Assembly: GCA_023489235.1 (NCBI GenBank)
Contig: JAMDDE010000040.1
Coordinates: 1 to 53,694 of the forward strand
Direction of reading: 5' to 3'
Source of the DNA: Actinomycetota bacterium
GTDB lineage: Bacteria > Actinomycetota > Acidimicrobiia > Acidimicrobiales > JAMDDE01
DNA length: 53,694 nucleotides
Each line of letters begins with the position of its first letter. Positions within the stretch are counted from its first letter, which is position 1. Positions 1 through 10,068 of this stretch are shown here, piece after piece. A program made the translations under genes and the position numbers. A model generated the notes under the pieces. That model was not told the DNA's origin, did no database searches, and saw nothing but the letters and a program-made list of their open reading frames with translations.

Positions 1-1
1 A

Positions 2-84
2 CTGGAGCTCGAGGTTCCGGTGGGTGGACCGCATGAACCGGCCCTGAACCAGGTAAGCCAAGCTGACGCGCAAGCGTCAGCGTA
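2..84 (+). CDS. possible 3' end of a gene entering from the left edge
   Basis: The second frame is open from the window edge to a TAA at 82-84 and would encode about 27 residues ending in ADAQASA. The tail is rich in Ala, Gln and acidic residues, like a disordered C-terminus. It would converge on the deacetylase gene that ends at 149. The protein cannot be identified from this stub, and the open frame may be chance. Confidence 0.3.
62..81. other. perfect 8-bp stem-loop with GCAA tetraloop
   Basis: GCTGACGC and GCGTCAGC form a perfect 8-bp inverted repeat around a GNRA-type GCAA loop. It lies between the possible gene end at 84 and the convergent deacetylase gene. No U-tract follows on either strand, so it is not a textbook intrinsic terminator, although a role in 3'-end formation is plausible. 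Confidence 0.5.
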
Positions 85-148
85 AGGAAAACTGGAATCC
101 CTGGCTTATATCCATAAGAAAGTTCAATGGTATTAGCTTCTTTTGGTT

Positions 149-913
149 CTATCCTTGGTTAGAGTCCCATGGATCCAACCAATGGCGACAGCTCCAGTGC
201 TCGTATAAAGGACCTGTTCTTAACCCCATTTGTTCTATCATTTCGGCTAAACCGCTCAAGGCACCAAGACTGGATCGCCAAGACCCTACAGCAGAAGTGA
301 AGTCGGAGTCGTGCAGAAGTACGGTTGCTCCACCTCTCAGCTCCTTTCGCAGCTCTGCTAGTACGGATCGAGGAGTGGAGGAGGCTAACCATTCCTTTCC
401 CCAACAACTCCACAGGATGGGATGTAATCCCGTAGAGCTGCAGGCCAATAGATCTGCTGTAGACAGTATGCCATGTGGAGGACGAAACCATTTAGGTGAA
501 ATCCCGCCCACCTCTTCTATGATTCCCTTCGCCCGTTTCATTTCTTGGGTGGTGGTGAAGGGATCACTCAACAGATGCACCTTGTGGCTCAAGCCATGTA
601 CTGCTACTTCGTGACCTGCATCCACCATCTCTTTGAGCAGATAAGGCCAACTGAGCACTCTCTCTGCCAATACGAAAAAAGTAGCTCGCCATTTAAGACG
701 ATCCAATTCATTAAGAAAGGCAGGCGTAGAGAGTGGGTCTGGTCCATCGTCGAAGGTGATAGCTACATGATCTTCAATCCCAATCCCATGCAGTTTTGGG
801 AAAATGGCACTCCTAAACCTGGCGAGGGCGGTTACAGAAGGTATGGCATTAGCTGTCCAAACAGCTGCAATGCTTGTAAGTGCTAGATGTGTACATGTAG
901 TCCACTTGACCAC
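149..913 (-). CDS. polysaccharide deacetylase (NodB-like, carbohydrate esterase 4), membrane-anchored or secreted
   Basis: This is a 254-residue NodB-homology protein. Family members remove N- or O-acetyl groups from peptidoglycan, chitin or other wall polysaccharides using a metal bound by one Asp and two His. The core motifs are visible: TFDDGPDP with Asp55/Asp56, HGLSHKVH with His106 and His110, FRPPHG around Arg144, and LLHD with His201. The first 30 residues are fairly hydrophobic and could be a signal anchor. The start is GTG at 913, preceded by GAGGTGA. The gene stands alone on the minus strand, about 220 bp downstream of the HAD gene. The true substrate cannot be told from sequence. 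Confidence 0.88.
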   Translation of the reverse strand: MVKWTTCTHLALTSIAAVWTANAIPSVTALARFRSAIFPKLHGIGIEDHVAITFDDGPDPLSTPAFLNELDRLKWRATFFVLAERVLSWPYLLKEMVDAGHEVAVHGLSHKVHLLSDPFTTTQEMKRAKGIIEEVGGISPKWFRPPHGILSTADLLACSSTGLHPILWSCWGKEWLASSTPRSVLAELRKELRGGATVLLHDSDFTSAVGSWRSSLGALSGLAEMIEQMGLRTGPLYEHWSCRHWLDPWDSNQG

Positions 914-1002
914 GGCTCACCTCTAGCACCATTCACCTCTAGTAATACCATTTCCTATACAGGATCTTATCGAGAGTGTCCACGTTGCATTGCTGACATC
1001 CT

Positions 1003-1030
1003 CCCCAGAACAAGCCAAGGGCTTGCGGGG
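1003..1030. other. strong stem-loop between the HAD gene and the deacetylase gene
   Basis: CAAGCC (1011-1016) pairs with GGCTTG (1020-1025) over a 3-nt loop. An outer CCCC (1003-1006) pairs with GGGG (1027-1030) across a small internal loop. It lies about 110 bp past the HAD stop on the minus strand and could end the five-gene operon, but it lacks a U-run. The nearby sequence also carries CGTATTTAGC twice with a 14-bp period. Confidence 0.4.
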
Positions 1031-1136
1031 CATAGATCTTGGTCATAGTTGTACCGTATTTAGCGTATCGTATTTAGCTTAGCAGAGGCATTATTTAGTT
1101 TAATAGGCATTCGAACTACAGGCATTTGAACATTGA

Positions 1137-1892
1137 TCAATCTTCTACTAATAGTTCTCCGAGGTCTTCAACTACGATATCGGCACCATGCGCTTTGAGT
1201 GCTTCTCTCTCACCGTGGCGATCAATACCGATCACCAAGCCAAAGTGTCCATTTGCTCCTGCTTCTACTCCTGCCAGAGCGTCTTCGAAGACTACTGCAT
1301 CTCCTGGATCGACATCTAGTTCAGATGCAGCCTCTAAATATACGTCAGGTGCTGGTTTGCCTCTCAAGCCAAGAGTAGTTGCCACCTGTTCGTCTACGCG
1401 GCGGTCAAACAGATCTTCAATCCCAGCACTAGCCAGAACCGCCCTACAGTTTTTGCTGGAGGAAACCACCGCCGTACGCCAACCCGCCTCTTTCACGGCT
1501 TTCACCAAGGACACCGAGGAGGGATAAGCCTGAATGCCCCTTTCTGCGAGGATAGAGGCGAAGATAAGGTCCTTTTTGTTCCCGAGCCCGCATACGGTCA
1601 ATTTGTCCGGCGCATCGGATTCAGAACCCCACTCCAAAGAGATTCCTCTGGAATCTAGGAAGGAACGTACCCCATCGTAGCGGGGTTTTCCGTCTACATA
1701 GTTATCGTAATCAGCATTCAGGTCGAAGGGCTTGAACTCGTTCCCAGTGTTTACAGCCCAGTCAGCAAGAAAATCGTCGAAGACGCTTTTCCAAGCAACA
1801 GCATGGAGCTGAGCAGTTGGAGTCAACACGCCATCCAGGTCGAACAGACCTGCTCTCAAATTGGGCCGGGTGAGACGGTAGTCAAGCTTCAT
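1137..1892 (-). CDS. HAD phosphatase, beta-phosphoglucomutase-like
   Basis: This is a HAD-superfamily protein of about 251 residues. The nucleophile motif FDLDGVLTPT lies near the N-terminus, followed by a cap helix region (QLHAVAWKSVF), motif II in VVSSSKN, the Lys of GKPAPDVYLEAA, and VVFEDALAGVEAG with the metal-binding acids. This is the pattern of beta-phosphoglucomutases and related sugar phosphatases. Beta-phosphoglucomutase would turn beta-glucose 1-phosphate, the product of the GH65 phosphorylase encoded in the same operon, into glucose 6-phosphate. I chose ATG at 1892 because AAGG lies just upstream; a TTG at 1904 is also in frame. The gene overlaps the end of ackA by 11 bp, so it is the last gene of the operon. 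A plain sugar-phosphate phosphatase is the alternative. Confidence 0.85.
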   Translation of the reverse strand: MKLDYRLTRPNLRAGLFDLDGVLTPTAQLHAVAWKSVFDDFLADWAVNTGNEFKPFDLNADYDNYVDGKPRYDGVRSFLDSRGISLEWGSESDAPDKLTVCGLGNKKDLIFASILAERGIQAYPSSVSLVKAVKEAGWRTAVVSSSKNCRAVLASAGIEDLFDRRVDEQVATTLGLRGKPAPDVYLEAASELDVDPGDAVVFEDALAGVEAGANGHFGLVIGIDRHGEREALKAHGADIVVEDLGELLVED

Positions 1893-3036
1893 TGCCTTGC
1901 CCAAGTTGAAGAATTTCCATTGTCAAGTAGGTCATTTGTAGATCTTCCCTTGCTTGCAGCACTACCGTGCGCACCTCGCTGTCTTCGGCACTGATCTCCC
2001 TGTCCGTTGCCCCCTGGGCTTCGTTTTTGGTGCCACTCAAACGAATACCTAGGAATTCCAATCCCTCCGTAGCTTTGGCCCGGATTGCTGGGGATGCTTC
2101 CCCAACCCCTCCTGTGAAGGCCAGTACGTCTATTCCCCCAAGCGATGCAGCCATGGAAGCAATTGCCGCTCTCAGGCGATGGCAGTAAACCGATATTGCC
2201 AAGCTAGATCGCGCGTGACCCTCCTTTGCTTTTTCGAGTATCGTCACCATATCTCCATCAGCTACGCCTGAGATACCAGCCAGTCCGGAACCATGTTCAA
2301 GCATTTGTTCTACCTCTGTTAGGTCGATACCTTTATCGCGCAGCAAGAAGAGCAATATGCCTGGATCCAGCGACCCTGGTCTAGTAGCCATGGCTATTCC
2401 ATCCAAAGGCGTGAAGCCCATAGTGGTATCAACGGGTACCCCTCCAAGGCAGGCGGACAACGAAGCACCAGCACCAAGGTGGGCAGTTACTACTGCTGCC
2501 CTGCTCTCCTCCACCGAAGCGATCTGTGCTGCTCTTCTGCAGGCATAAGCGTGGGATAAGCCGTGGAAGCCATAGCGATGTATGCCATGCTCGAAAGACC
2601 AAGCCCAAGGTATGGGGTAGATCTTTGCTGTCTCTGGCAGAGAGGTAAAGAAGGCTGTGTCGGGGCACACTACAACCGGTATATCAGGGAGCTCCTCTCT
2701 TGTTTGGCGTATCGCTGCAATGGTAGGAGGATTGTGCAATGGTGCCAAACTCGGTGGAAGCTGTTCTAGCAAGTTCATAAGGGTTTCATCTAGAATGGCT
2801 GGGGAAGTAATGGCAGGACCTCCGTGCACCAGCCGTACGGCTACTGCCTTGATGGTCACTCCTGTTAGATGCTGGACGAACTTGCCCAAAGCATGAGAGT
2901 CTGCAGCGATGCTTGTATGATGGAGCTCTGTATCCTTTATGGTCGAGAAGTCGTGCAACTCTATCACGGCAATCTTGAAGCTGCTCGATCCAGGGTTGAT
3001 GGTGAGAACAGCATCAGTGGGATGATGGGTGGTCAT
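1882..3036 (-). CDS. ackA: acetate kinase
   Basis: This 384-residue protein belongs to the acetate/propionate kinase family, which interconverts acetyl phosphate plus ADP with acetate plus ATP. It shows the N-terminal acetokinase signature INPGSSSFK, the substrate-site motif RYGFHGLSH, HLGAGASL, a VDTTMGFTPLDG segment and the adenosine-site FTGGVGEASP. Length is normal. The ATG at 3036 overlaps the stop of the stress-protein gene as ATGA, which implies coupled translation. No phosphotransacetylase gene is in the window. Acetyl phosphate could instead come from a phosphoketolase, which would fit a sugar-degrading operon. Propionate kinase activity cannot be excluded. Confidence 0.93.
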   Translation of the reverse strand: MTTHHPTDAVLTINPGSSSFKIAVIELHDFSTIKDTELHHTSIAADSHALGKFVQHLTGVTIKAVAVRLVHGGPAITSPAILDETLMNLLEQLPPSLAPLHNPPTIAAIRQTREELPDIPVVVCPDTAFFTSLPETAKIYPIPWAWSFEHGIHRYGFHGLSHAYACRRAAQIASVEESRAAVVTAHLGAGASLSACLGGVPVDTTMGFTPLDGIAMATRPGSLDPGILLFLLRDKGIDLTEVEQMLEHGSGLAGISGVADGDMVTILEKAKEGHARSSLAISVYCHRLRAAIASMAASLGGIDVLAFTGGVGEASPAIRAKATEGLEFLGIRLSGTKNEAQGATDREISAEDSEVRTVVLQAREDLQMTYLTMEILQLGQGNEA

Positions 3037-3905
3037 GATGACAGACTATTGTCTTCAATACGAGGGATCAGCAGAACAGGGATACGCGTGCGGTATAGCA
3101 CCTCGGTTACCACCGGAGCTCTTCCGCCCTCGGTTGAACCTGCCCAACACATGACGATCATGTCTGCTTGGTAGCCGTTGGCTGCTTCGACGATCTTCTC
3201 ACCAGGAGGGCCGGCCAGGATCTGTAGTGTCGTACCAGGTACTGAACAGTTACGGTAGAGGAACTCTCGACCCCAGCTCTCCTGAGTATGCCCATGCTGA
3301 TCCCAAAAGCGCGGGACGGTGTCTGGTTCGAAGACGTGTACAGCAACTATCTTGGCTCCTCGAGACGCTATGGTGGTCATGGTGGTTCTTATCGATCTAG
3401 CTGTTGACTCGTTGCCATCCAATGGGCAGAGAACTTTTTGCCAAGTGGCATCCGACGAAGGTGTCCACTGCGGCCAGACAACTAAAATAGGCTTAGTGGC
3501 GTGAGCCAGTAGTTCTTGAGTAATGTGCCCAAGTTGGTAACGGTGACTTTCCAATCGACGAGCACCCACCACTGCAGCTACGACCGAGGGATCTCCTATA
3601 GCAGTGCTTAGCTCGTCAGCTACATCGCCTTCTACGTTACGCAAACTAATATGAAGCGAGCTAGCAATTGCTGCAGCGCTCTCACTCCTTGAACTCGAGG
3701 CAGCATCAGGCAGGGAGTCCGTCGAAAGTGCTTTCTCTGTTTCGCTTGTGGGAGAGATATTCAGTGCTTGAACCGTGGCGTCCAGGAGAGGAGCTAGTTT
3801 GGATGCAGCCAACAAAACTGGCGTTGTTGCTGCACTTCCGTCAATGGCTGCTAGCAACAGCCGTTCCTGTTCCCTTTGCACTGTTGAGCTTTCCTTCTCG
3901 CTCAT
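3033..3905 (-). CDS. tandem-domain universal stress protein
   Basis: This protein of about 290 residues has two UspA-type domains. The first begins at LLLAAIDGSAA and ends near KPILVVWP. The second begins at KVLCPLDGNES and ends at IPVLLIPRIED. Double-domain USPs bind ATP or other small molecules and are common in actinobacterial hypoxia and dormancy responses. The canonical GxxGx9G(S/T) loop is only loosely matched. I chose ATG at 3905 because it forms a 4-bp ATGA overlap with the GH65 stop; an in-frame ATG at 3938 would lengthen the protein by 11 residues. It overlaps ackA by 4 bp. Its ligand and function are unknown. Confidence 0.85.
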   Translation of the reverse strand: MSEKESSTVQREQERLLLAAIDGSAATTPVLLAASKLAPLLDATVQALNISPTSETEKALSTDSLPDAASSSRSESAAAIASSLHISLRNVEGDVADELSTAIGDPSVVAAVVGARRLESHRYQLGHITQELLAHATKPILVVWPQWTPSSDATWQKVLCPLDGNESTARSIRTTMTTIASRGAKIVAVHVFEPDTVPRFWDQHGHTQESWGREFLYRNCSVPGTTLQILAGPPGEKIVEAANGYQADMIVMCWAGSTEGGRAPVVTEVLYRTRIPVLLIPRIEDNSLSS

Positions 3906-6760
3906 CTTCTGACCCACCCGTCTCCTTTTTTCGAGCAAACGTGTTCTTTGCCCATTGTCATATCAGCACCGGGCACCATAAGAGAGATGTCCTCGTCTGC
4001 ACTAACCTCTAGTTGCTCCTTGGATGCACGTATTCTCACACGAGTTCCTTGGAAGAAGAAATGCATCTCTACCTCTTGCCAATGGTCTGGCAATTTTGGA
4101 TCGATGTGTAGTTTGTTCCCGCTACAGCTGATTCCAAGGAAACCGTAGGCCAATGCCTGCCAGGTGCCACCCAGCGTCGCCAGATGCAGTCCAGATGCAG
4201 TTGTGTCGGTTAGGTCATCGAGGTCGAGCATGGCTGCAGTTTTGAATAGTCCATAAGCTTGCTCAAGCCGTCCAGCTCTGGCTAGCAAACTAGCGTGTAT
4301 AGCGGGAGACAGTGAACTGCCATGCGAAGTGCGTGGTCCATAGTAATCGAGATTTGGTCGTAGCGACCCTGGACGTACGTAGTCGCCTATCATGTGGTGG
4401 GCCATCAAGACATCTGCCTGCTTGATCACTTGGGTCTTGGCAATACGGTCATGGCCAAGAAGTAGGTCTCCGGCTACAGGAGGAGTGGCGATCTCTGCTA
4501 TGAGCAGGGGTTCCAAATCGAAGAATCCCTTGAACTGTTCGTATATTCCGCTTTCTCGGTGGTAGCCGTCTACGAGTAAGGATGTTATCTGGTGCCAGTT
4601 GGATATCTCTGCGGAACTTACCAAGGAGCTTTCTTGAGGATGCTTTCTTCCAGTGTCGTTGGTTCCCAGGATGGCTGTCTCACCAAGCAGCTCCAGAGCG
4701 TAGTTCAAGTTCCATCTGGCCATCATATTGGTGAAGGCGTTGTCATCTACGTCTTCGTGATACTCATCGGGGCCGATCACATGATTTATGTGTACGCTTC
4801 CGTCACTGTCTATATCGACTCGGGATGCCCAATATCGAGCAGTTTGAGCGACGAGGGCAGTACCCCCTTCTTCCAGGATGGATGTATCCCCTGTCCAGTT
4901 CGAGTAGCGCCACAAGGCCCAGGCAACGTCTGCAGTGATGTGCTCCTCCATTTCACCGGTGCGGATGGCCACCACCTTTCCATCTGGGCCTATGGCTTTG
5001 GTAGGAGTAACCTCGCTGCCGTCGTCAGCGGACTCCCAAGGAAACCGGGCCCCTTGGTAGCCACGGTCTCGAGCGTTTTCCTCAGCTTTGTGCAGTCGGT
5101 TTATCCTGTAGAAGAGCATTGCCTTGGCAGATGCGGGCTGCACAGCCGCCAGTACGGGTAGGACGAAGACGTCCGAATCCCAGAAGACGTGACCGGAGTA
5201 TCCCCGCCCACTCAGCCCCCTAGCACCAACTGCAGCTTCACCTCCTGTGGGCACCTGGGACATGAGTTGGAAAAGGGCGAATCGAATAGCTAGTTCTATC
5301 TGTGGATCTCCCTTGATCCACACCCCTGCATCATCCCACCGCTTGGCCCACTCTCTACGATGCTCAGCAAGCAGCAGATCGAAGCCGTTGGCACCTATCT
5401 GTTCCAAGCACCTCTCGGCCGAGGAGACAGGTGGCAGTTCTTTTGTATCGGCCACGTAGCTGGCAAGTCGTTCAAGAGTGATGCAGTCTTTGTTCGTGTA
5501 GATCCTCTGTGAAGCTGCGGCAGATACACCTCCGGTTCTATTGGACTCCACGCTTAGCAGGCTATTTTCTGGTTCCGACTGTTGAAGATCGTAATAGTTC
5601 TCCGGTGACATCTCGTAGTCGCCCTCACGCGCCGGCATCGGCAGGGAAGGAAGGAAAAGGGCTGGTCCCAGAGAAAGAGTCCCGTTGGTTGCAACCCGCA
5701 TAGCAGCTATGCCTGGAGCCGCTATGCAAGAGAACCTGAGTGAGTGTAGTTGGGCAGTTCCGTTGGTGGCTGTTCGTTCCAACGTACCCATGTACATGTC
5801 GAGTACCCGCTTGCTTTGTCTGTTCGTCTTGTCTATTTGCTTGGAGGTTTCTTTACTTTGGTCACTCAGTTCCAAGCCATGCGGATCTATCGACCTAACC
5901 GCTCCAGTGCTGGTCGATGAGTTGTCCAACTGAGCAGATGGAGGAGTCCAATATATGTTGTTCGTCCAGTTTGGACAGTCGATCAAGCGTATGGAGCCCG
6001 TAGCGTCTGTTTCGTAAATTCCCATAGCAAATACTGCTGGTTCAGAACCGGGGCCATCCTCTTCAATGGAACCTCTTGTGCCGAATGCCCCATCTGCCAA
6101 GCTCAGGATGGTTTCGTTCACTCTGCGCTTGTGTCGATCACCGTCCTCTACGATCAGGCACCAGCTGGAGTCGTGGGCGAATCGTGGTACCGTGTGCAAC
6201 TCTCTCAACAAGCGCTGCTCTTCCAGGAGGGGGATAACTCTCGATGGTGCTGCCTCCTCTCCTTGCAGGATCAATACCAGGGGCAAGTAGCAACGGACAC
6301 CGAAAGCTCGAATGGCTGAGGGTAGAGCTTCAGGGTTCCCTTCGTGCAAGGAGGTAATCAGTTCCCCTGGTCTTATGCGAAGAGGTGCTAGTTTAAGTGA
6401 ACTGGCTTGAGCAAAGTTATTGTCTGTATCTATGAGCTGGTCATGACTTGAGTTGCCAAGAACAGCTGGACGATCTTCGTCGTGTGCTGATGGCTTGGAG
6501 GGAAACTCTAGAACTGCTGGGGAGTGCTTCCATGTGCCGTATACGTACAGATTACCTGGGGCTACGGGAGCGAAGCGAAGCTCTTCTGGTAGTTCAGTCA
6601 GTTCCTGGTCGGTAAGGAGCAGGAAGTCAACTGCGAATTCTCTCAACGAGTGTATTCTGGAGGATAGTTCTATCGTTTCTTTGTTGGGTGATTCTCCATG
6701 CACCAAGAGATCGTCGTAGAGAATCAGGATGCTTTCCCATCTCAAAGGAGGATCACTCAT
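3902..6760 (-). CDS. glycoside hydrolase family 65 disaccharide phosphorylase with an N-terminal extension
   Basis: This is a 952-residue protein. Residues ~190-930 match GH65 (maltose, trehalose, kojibiose and related phosphorylases). Visible motifs are LADGAFGTRG near 222, FWDSDVFVLP near 526, GARFPWESADDG near 570, the catalytic-acid motif GPDEYHED with Glu666, and HGSSLSPAIHAS, which resembles the phosphate-binding loop of phosphorylases. It should cleave an alpha-linked glucose disaccharide with phosphate to give beta-glucose 1-phosphate. The first ~190 residues are not recognised; a degenerate HAD-like domain is possible, since fused HAD-GH65 proteins occur in mycobacteria. The ATG at 6760 overlaps the acyl-CoA dehydrogenase stop by 4 bp. 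The sugar preferred cannot be read from sequence. Confidence 0.9.
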   Translation of the reverse strand: MSDPPLRWESILILYDDLLVHGESPNKETIELSSRIHSLREFAVDFLLLTDQELTELPEELRFAPVAPGNLYVYGTWKHSPAVLEFPSKPSAHDEDRPAVLGNSSHDQLIDTDNNFAQASSLKLAPLRIRPGELITSLHEGNPEALPSAIRAFGVRCYLPLVLILQGEEAAPSRVIPLLEEQRLLRELHTVPRFAHDSSWCLIVEDGDRHKRRVNETILSLADGAFGTRGSIEEDGPGSEPAVFAMGIYETDATGSIRLIDCPNWTNNIYWTPPSAQLDNSSTSTGAVRSIDPHGLELSDQSKETSKQIDKTNRQSKRVLDMYMGTLERTATNGTAQLHSLRFSCIAAPGIAAMRVATNGTLSLGPALFLPSLPMPAREGDYEMSPENYYDLQQSEPENSLLSVESNRTGGVSAAASQRIYTNKDCITLERLASYVADTKELPPVSSAERCLEQIGANGFDLLLAEHRREWAKRWDDAGVWIKGDPQIELAIRFALFQLMSQVPTGGEAAVGARGLSGRGYSGHVFWDSDVFVLPVLAAVQPASAKAMLFYRINRLHKAEENARDRGYQGARFPWESADDGSEVTPTKAIGPDGKVVAIRTGEMEEHITADVAWALWRYSNWTGDTSILEEGGTALVAQTARYWASRVDIDSDGSVHINHVIGPDEYHEDVDDNAFTNMMARWNLNYALELLGETAILGTNDTGRKHPQESSLVSSAEISNWHQITSLLVDGYHRESGIYEQFKGFFDLEPLLIAEIATPPVAGDLLLGHDRIAKTQVIKQADVLMAHHMIGDYVRPGSLRPNLDYYGPRTSHGSSLSPAIHASLLARAGRLEQAYGLFKTAAMLDLDDLTDTTASGLHLATLGGTWQALAYGFLGISCSGNKLHIDPKLPDHWQEVEMHFFFQGTRVRIRASKEQLEVSADEDISLMVPGADMTMGKEHVCSKKGDGWVRR

Positions 6761-8004
6761 TCATACACCTTCTCTTCGATAGCGTCTGCCTGTGCAGCAT
6801 CTGCCTCAAAGTTCCTTGTCCATCTGGTTGGTAGGGATTCTTTGTACTCCTGATACCATTCATGGGAGGTAATGACAGACATCACCTCGTTGGTGCCTGT
6901 CCAAATAGAGGCCAGTCGTAGATCGCGAGCTATTCGCTCCACAGGGAATATATTGGTATAGCCGATACCACCCATTACCTGCATGGAGTTGTGTACCACC
7001 TTCTGACAGCTTTCCGTGACGAACTTCTTGGTCTCGCTTATCAATCTTCTGAGATGGTTCTTGCTAATTGACGGGGAGTCGGCTGCTTTTGCAGTGGAGT
7101 ACACCATAGAACGAGAGGCATCCAACAACATGGCTGCCTCAGCTACTTGGAAGCTCACTCCTTGGAATTGGTTGATCACCTTACCGAAGGCTTTACGCCT
7201 AGAACTGTATCCGGTGGCTATGTCCAGTGCTGGTCTAGCAGCACCTATGGTCATGGCTGCAGTACCTAACCTTTCAGGCACCATCATGGTGTTGAATACT
7301 TCGTATGCTCCCCCAACCTCTCCCACGACATTGTCTTTCGGCACCTTCACGTCATGGAAGGCCAATCTGCCGGTGCCTCCTCCACGGCAGCCCATCAAAC
7401 CGTAGAGATAGCCGACTTCGACTCCTGGACCTCTGTCTACGATTAAGCAAGAGAGGCGATGATGTGGATCTGCCTGCGGGTTGGTTACCGCATAGACAAG
7501 AAAATAGTCCGCTCCGACAGCTCCTACTACAAATCTCTTCTGTCCATTCAGGATGAAGTGATCCCCTTTGTCTTCGGCACGGGTGGTAGCTCCGAAGAAA
7601 TCTGAACCCCCACGAGGCTCAGTGAGACATTCTGCAGCGAATATGTCCCCAGCTAACAGTGGTTTCACATAGCGCTCGCACTGCTCTGAGGTTCCATGAG
7701 AGATGATGGCATCACAAACTAGTTCAGCCCCAACTCCGAATACGCAAGAGAAGATGTAACCTAGGGTGCCCACTTCGTCCATTGCTACACATGAGGCTAC
7801 CCAGTCCAACCCCCTTCCTCCTAGATGCTTAGGGTGACGGGCTCCTAAGAGATGGAGGCGTCCAGCCTCGCTGAGGAAATCACGAGGAAACTGGATCTTG
7901 TCTTGGTCCATGTCCACTATCAGTTGTCTAGGCACCGTGGAGATGAATTGACGAATCTCGTTCCGCAGCTTCTTTTGCTCGTCGTTCAAGAGATGATCGA
8001 ACAT
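6757..8004 (-). CDS. acyl-CoA dehydrogenase family flavoprotein
   Basis: This is an acyl-CoA dehydrogenase of about 415 residues, an FAD enzyme that introduces a C2-C3 double bond in acyl-CoAs. Typical segments are AAECLTEPRGGSD near 123, the RRKAFGKVINQFQG helix, the QVMGGIGYT stretch and the C-terminal IWTGTNEV. The usual catalytic Glu of the medium-chain type (YEGT) is Thr369 here. Glu244 in MVPERLG sits where isovaleryl- and long-chain acyl-CoA dehydrogenases place theirs. I preferred ATG at 8004 (AAGGG just upstream); a TTG at 8049 is in frame. It is the first gene of the operon, about 60 bp from a 33-bp repeat. Its physiological acyl substrate and electron acceptor are not evident. Confidence 0.9.
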   Translation of the reverse strand: MFDHLLNDEQKKLRNEIRQFISTVPRQLIVDMDQDKIQFPRDFLSEAGRLHLLGARHPKHLGGRGLDWVASCVAMDEVGTLGYIFSCVFGVGAELVCDAIISHGTSEQCERYVKPLLAGDIFAAECLTEPRGGSDFFGATTRAEDKGDHFILNGQKRFVVGAVGADYFLVYAVTNPQADPHHRLSCLIVDRGPGVEVGYLYGLMGCRGGGTGRLAFHDVKVPKDNVVGEVGGAYEVFNTMMVPERLGTAAMTIGAARPALDIATGYSSRRKAFGKVINQFQGVSFQVAEAAMLLDASRSMVYSTAKAADSPSISKNHLRRLISETKKFVTESCQKVVHNSMQVMGGIGYTNIFPVERIARDLRLASIWTGTNEVMSVITSHEWYQEYKESLPTRWTRNFEADAAQADAIEEKVYE

Positions 8005-8053
8005 CTGCCCTTCTTCCCCGTTATCTTCATTAAACAAGCTCAGCCTCAATGCG

Positions 8054-8059
8054 ATCCTA
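8054..8059 (-). promoter_or_regulatory. candidate -10 element of the five-gene operon
   Basis: On the minus strand the sequence reads TGGTAGGAT, an extended -10-like element with hexamer TAGGAT, about 50 bp upstream of the acyl-CoA dehydrogenase ATG. The expected -35 position falls inside the promoter-proximal 33-bp repeat, so a protein bound there could control initiation. This is inference from position; no -35 consensus is clear. Confidence 0.3.
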
Positions 8060-8066
8060 CCAAGGA

Positions 8067-8099
8067 TACGGCACAGTGCCTGACTTTCAGATCAGGTGG
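8067..8099. repeat. 33-bp palindromic repeat, copy 1
   Basis: Identical to the copy at 8139-8171. Each copy holds the palindrome GGCACAGTGCC joined to a second inverted repeat, CCTGA with TCAGG around an 8-nt centre. It lies 63-95 bp upstream of the first gene of the minus-strand operon. A pair of operator sites or RNA stem-loops is the likeliest reading. Confidence 0.75.
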
Positions 8100-8138
8100 C
8101 TTTGATGGACTTGATCCGAAGATCGTAGACGTGATCGG

Positions 8139-8171
8139 TACGGCACAGTGCCTGACTTTCAGATCAGGTGG
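8139..8171. repeat. 33-bp palindromic repeat, copy 2
   Basis: Exact second copy of 8067-8099, starting 72 bp further upstream, about seven helical turns, so both copies would face the same side of the DNA. The 39 bp between the copies are not repeated. Two copies without further repeats or cas genes do not make a CRISPR array. The whole gap 8005-8284 between the operon and thiC holds only these repeats and presumed promoter sequence. Confidence 0.75.
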
Positions 8172-8284
8172 TGAAGCTTGCTCCAATGAAACCCATATGG
8201 CCTCAAGCCAATGGAGGATAAAAAGACAAAAGTGGTCGAAGATGATGTTGCAACTACGTTGTTAGCCTGTAGCACCCATAAGGC

Positions 8285-10068
<1,784 letters not shown>

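Noticed and set aside
4592-5161. 189-residue plus-strand open frame inside the GH65 gene
   Set aside because: It overlaps the catalytic part of the phosphorylase on the opposite strand and has no family features.
8067-8171. CRISPR array
   Set aside because: Only two repeats with one 39-bp spacer, no cas genes nearby, and the repeat consists of two adjacent palindromes upstream of an operon, which fits a regulatory site better.
8067-8171. tRNA fragments or tRNA-derived attachment sites
   Set aside because: The CCTGA/TCAGG arm looks a little like an anticodon stem, but the loop has 8 bases and no T-arm or acceptor sequence follows.
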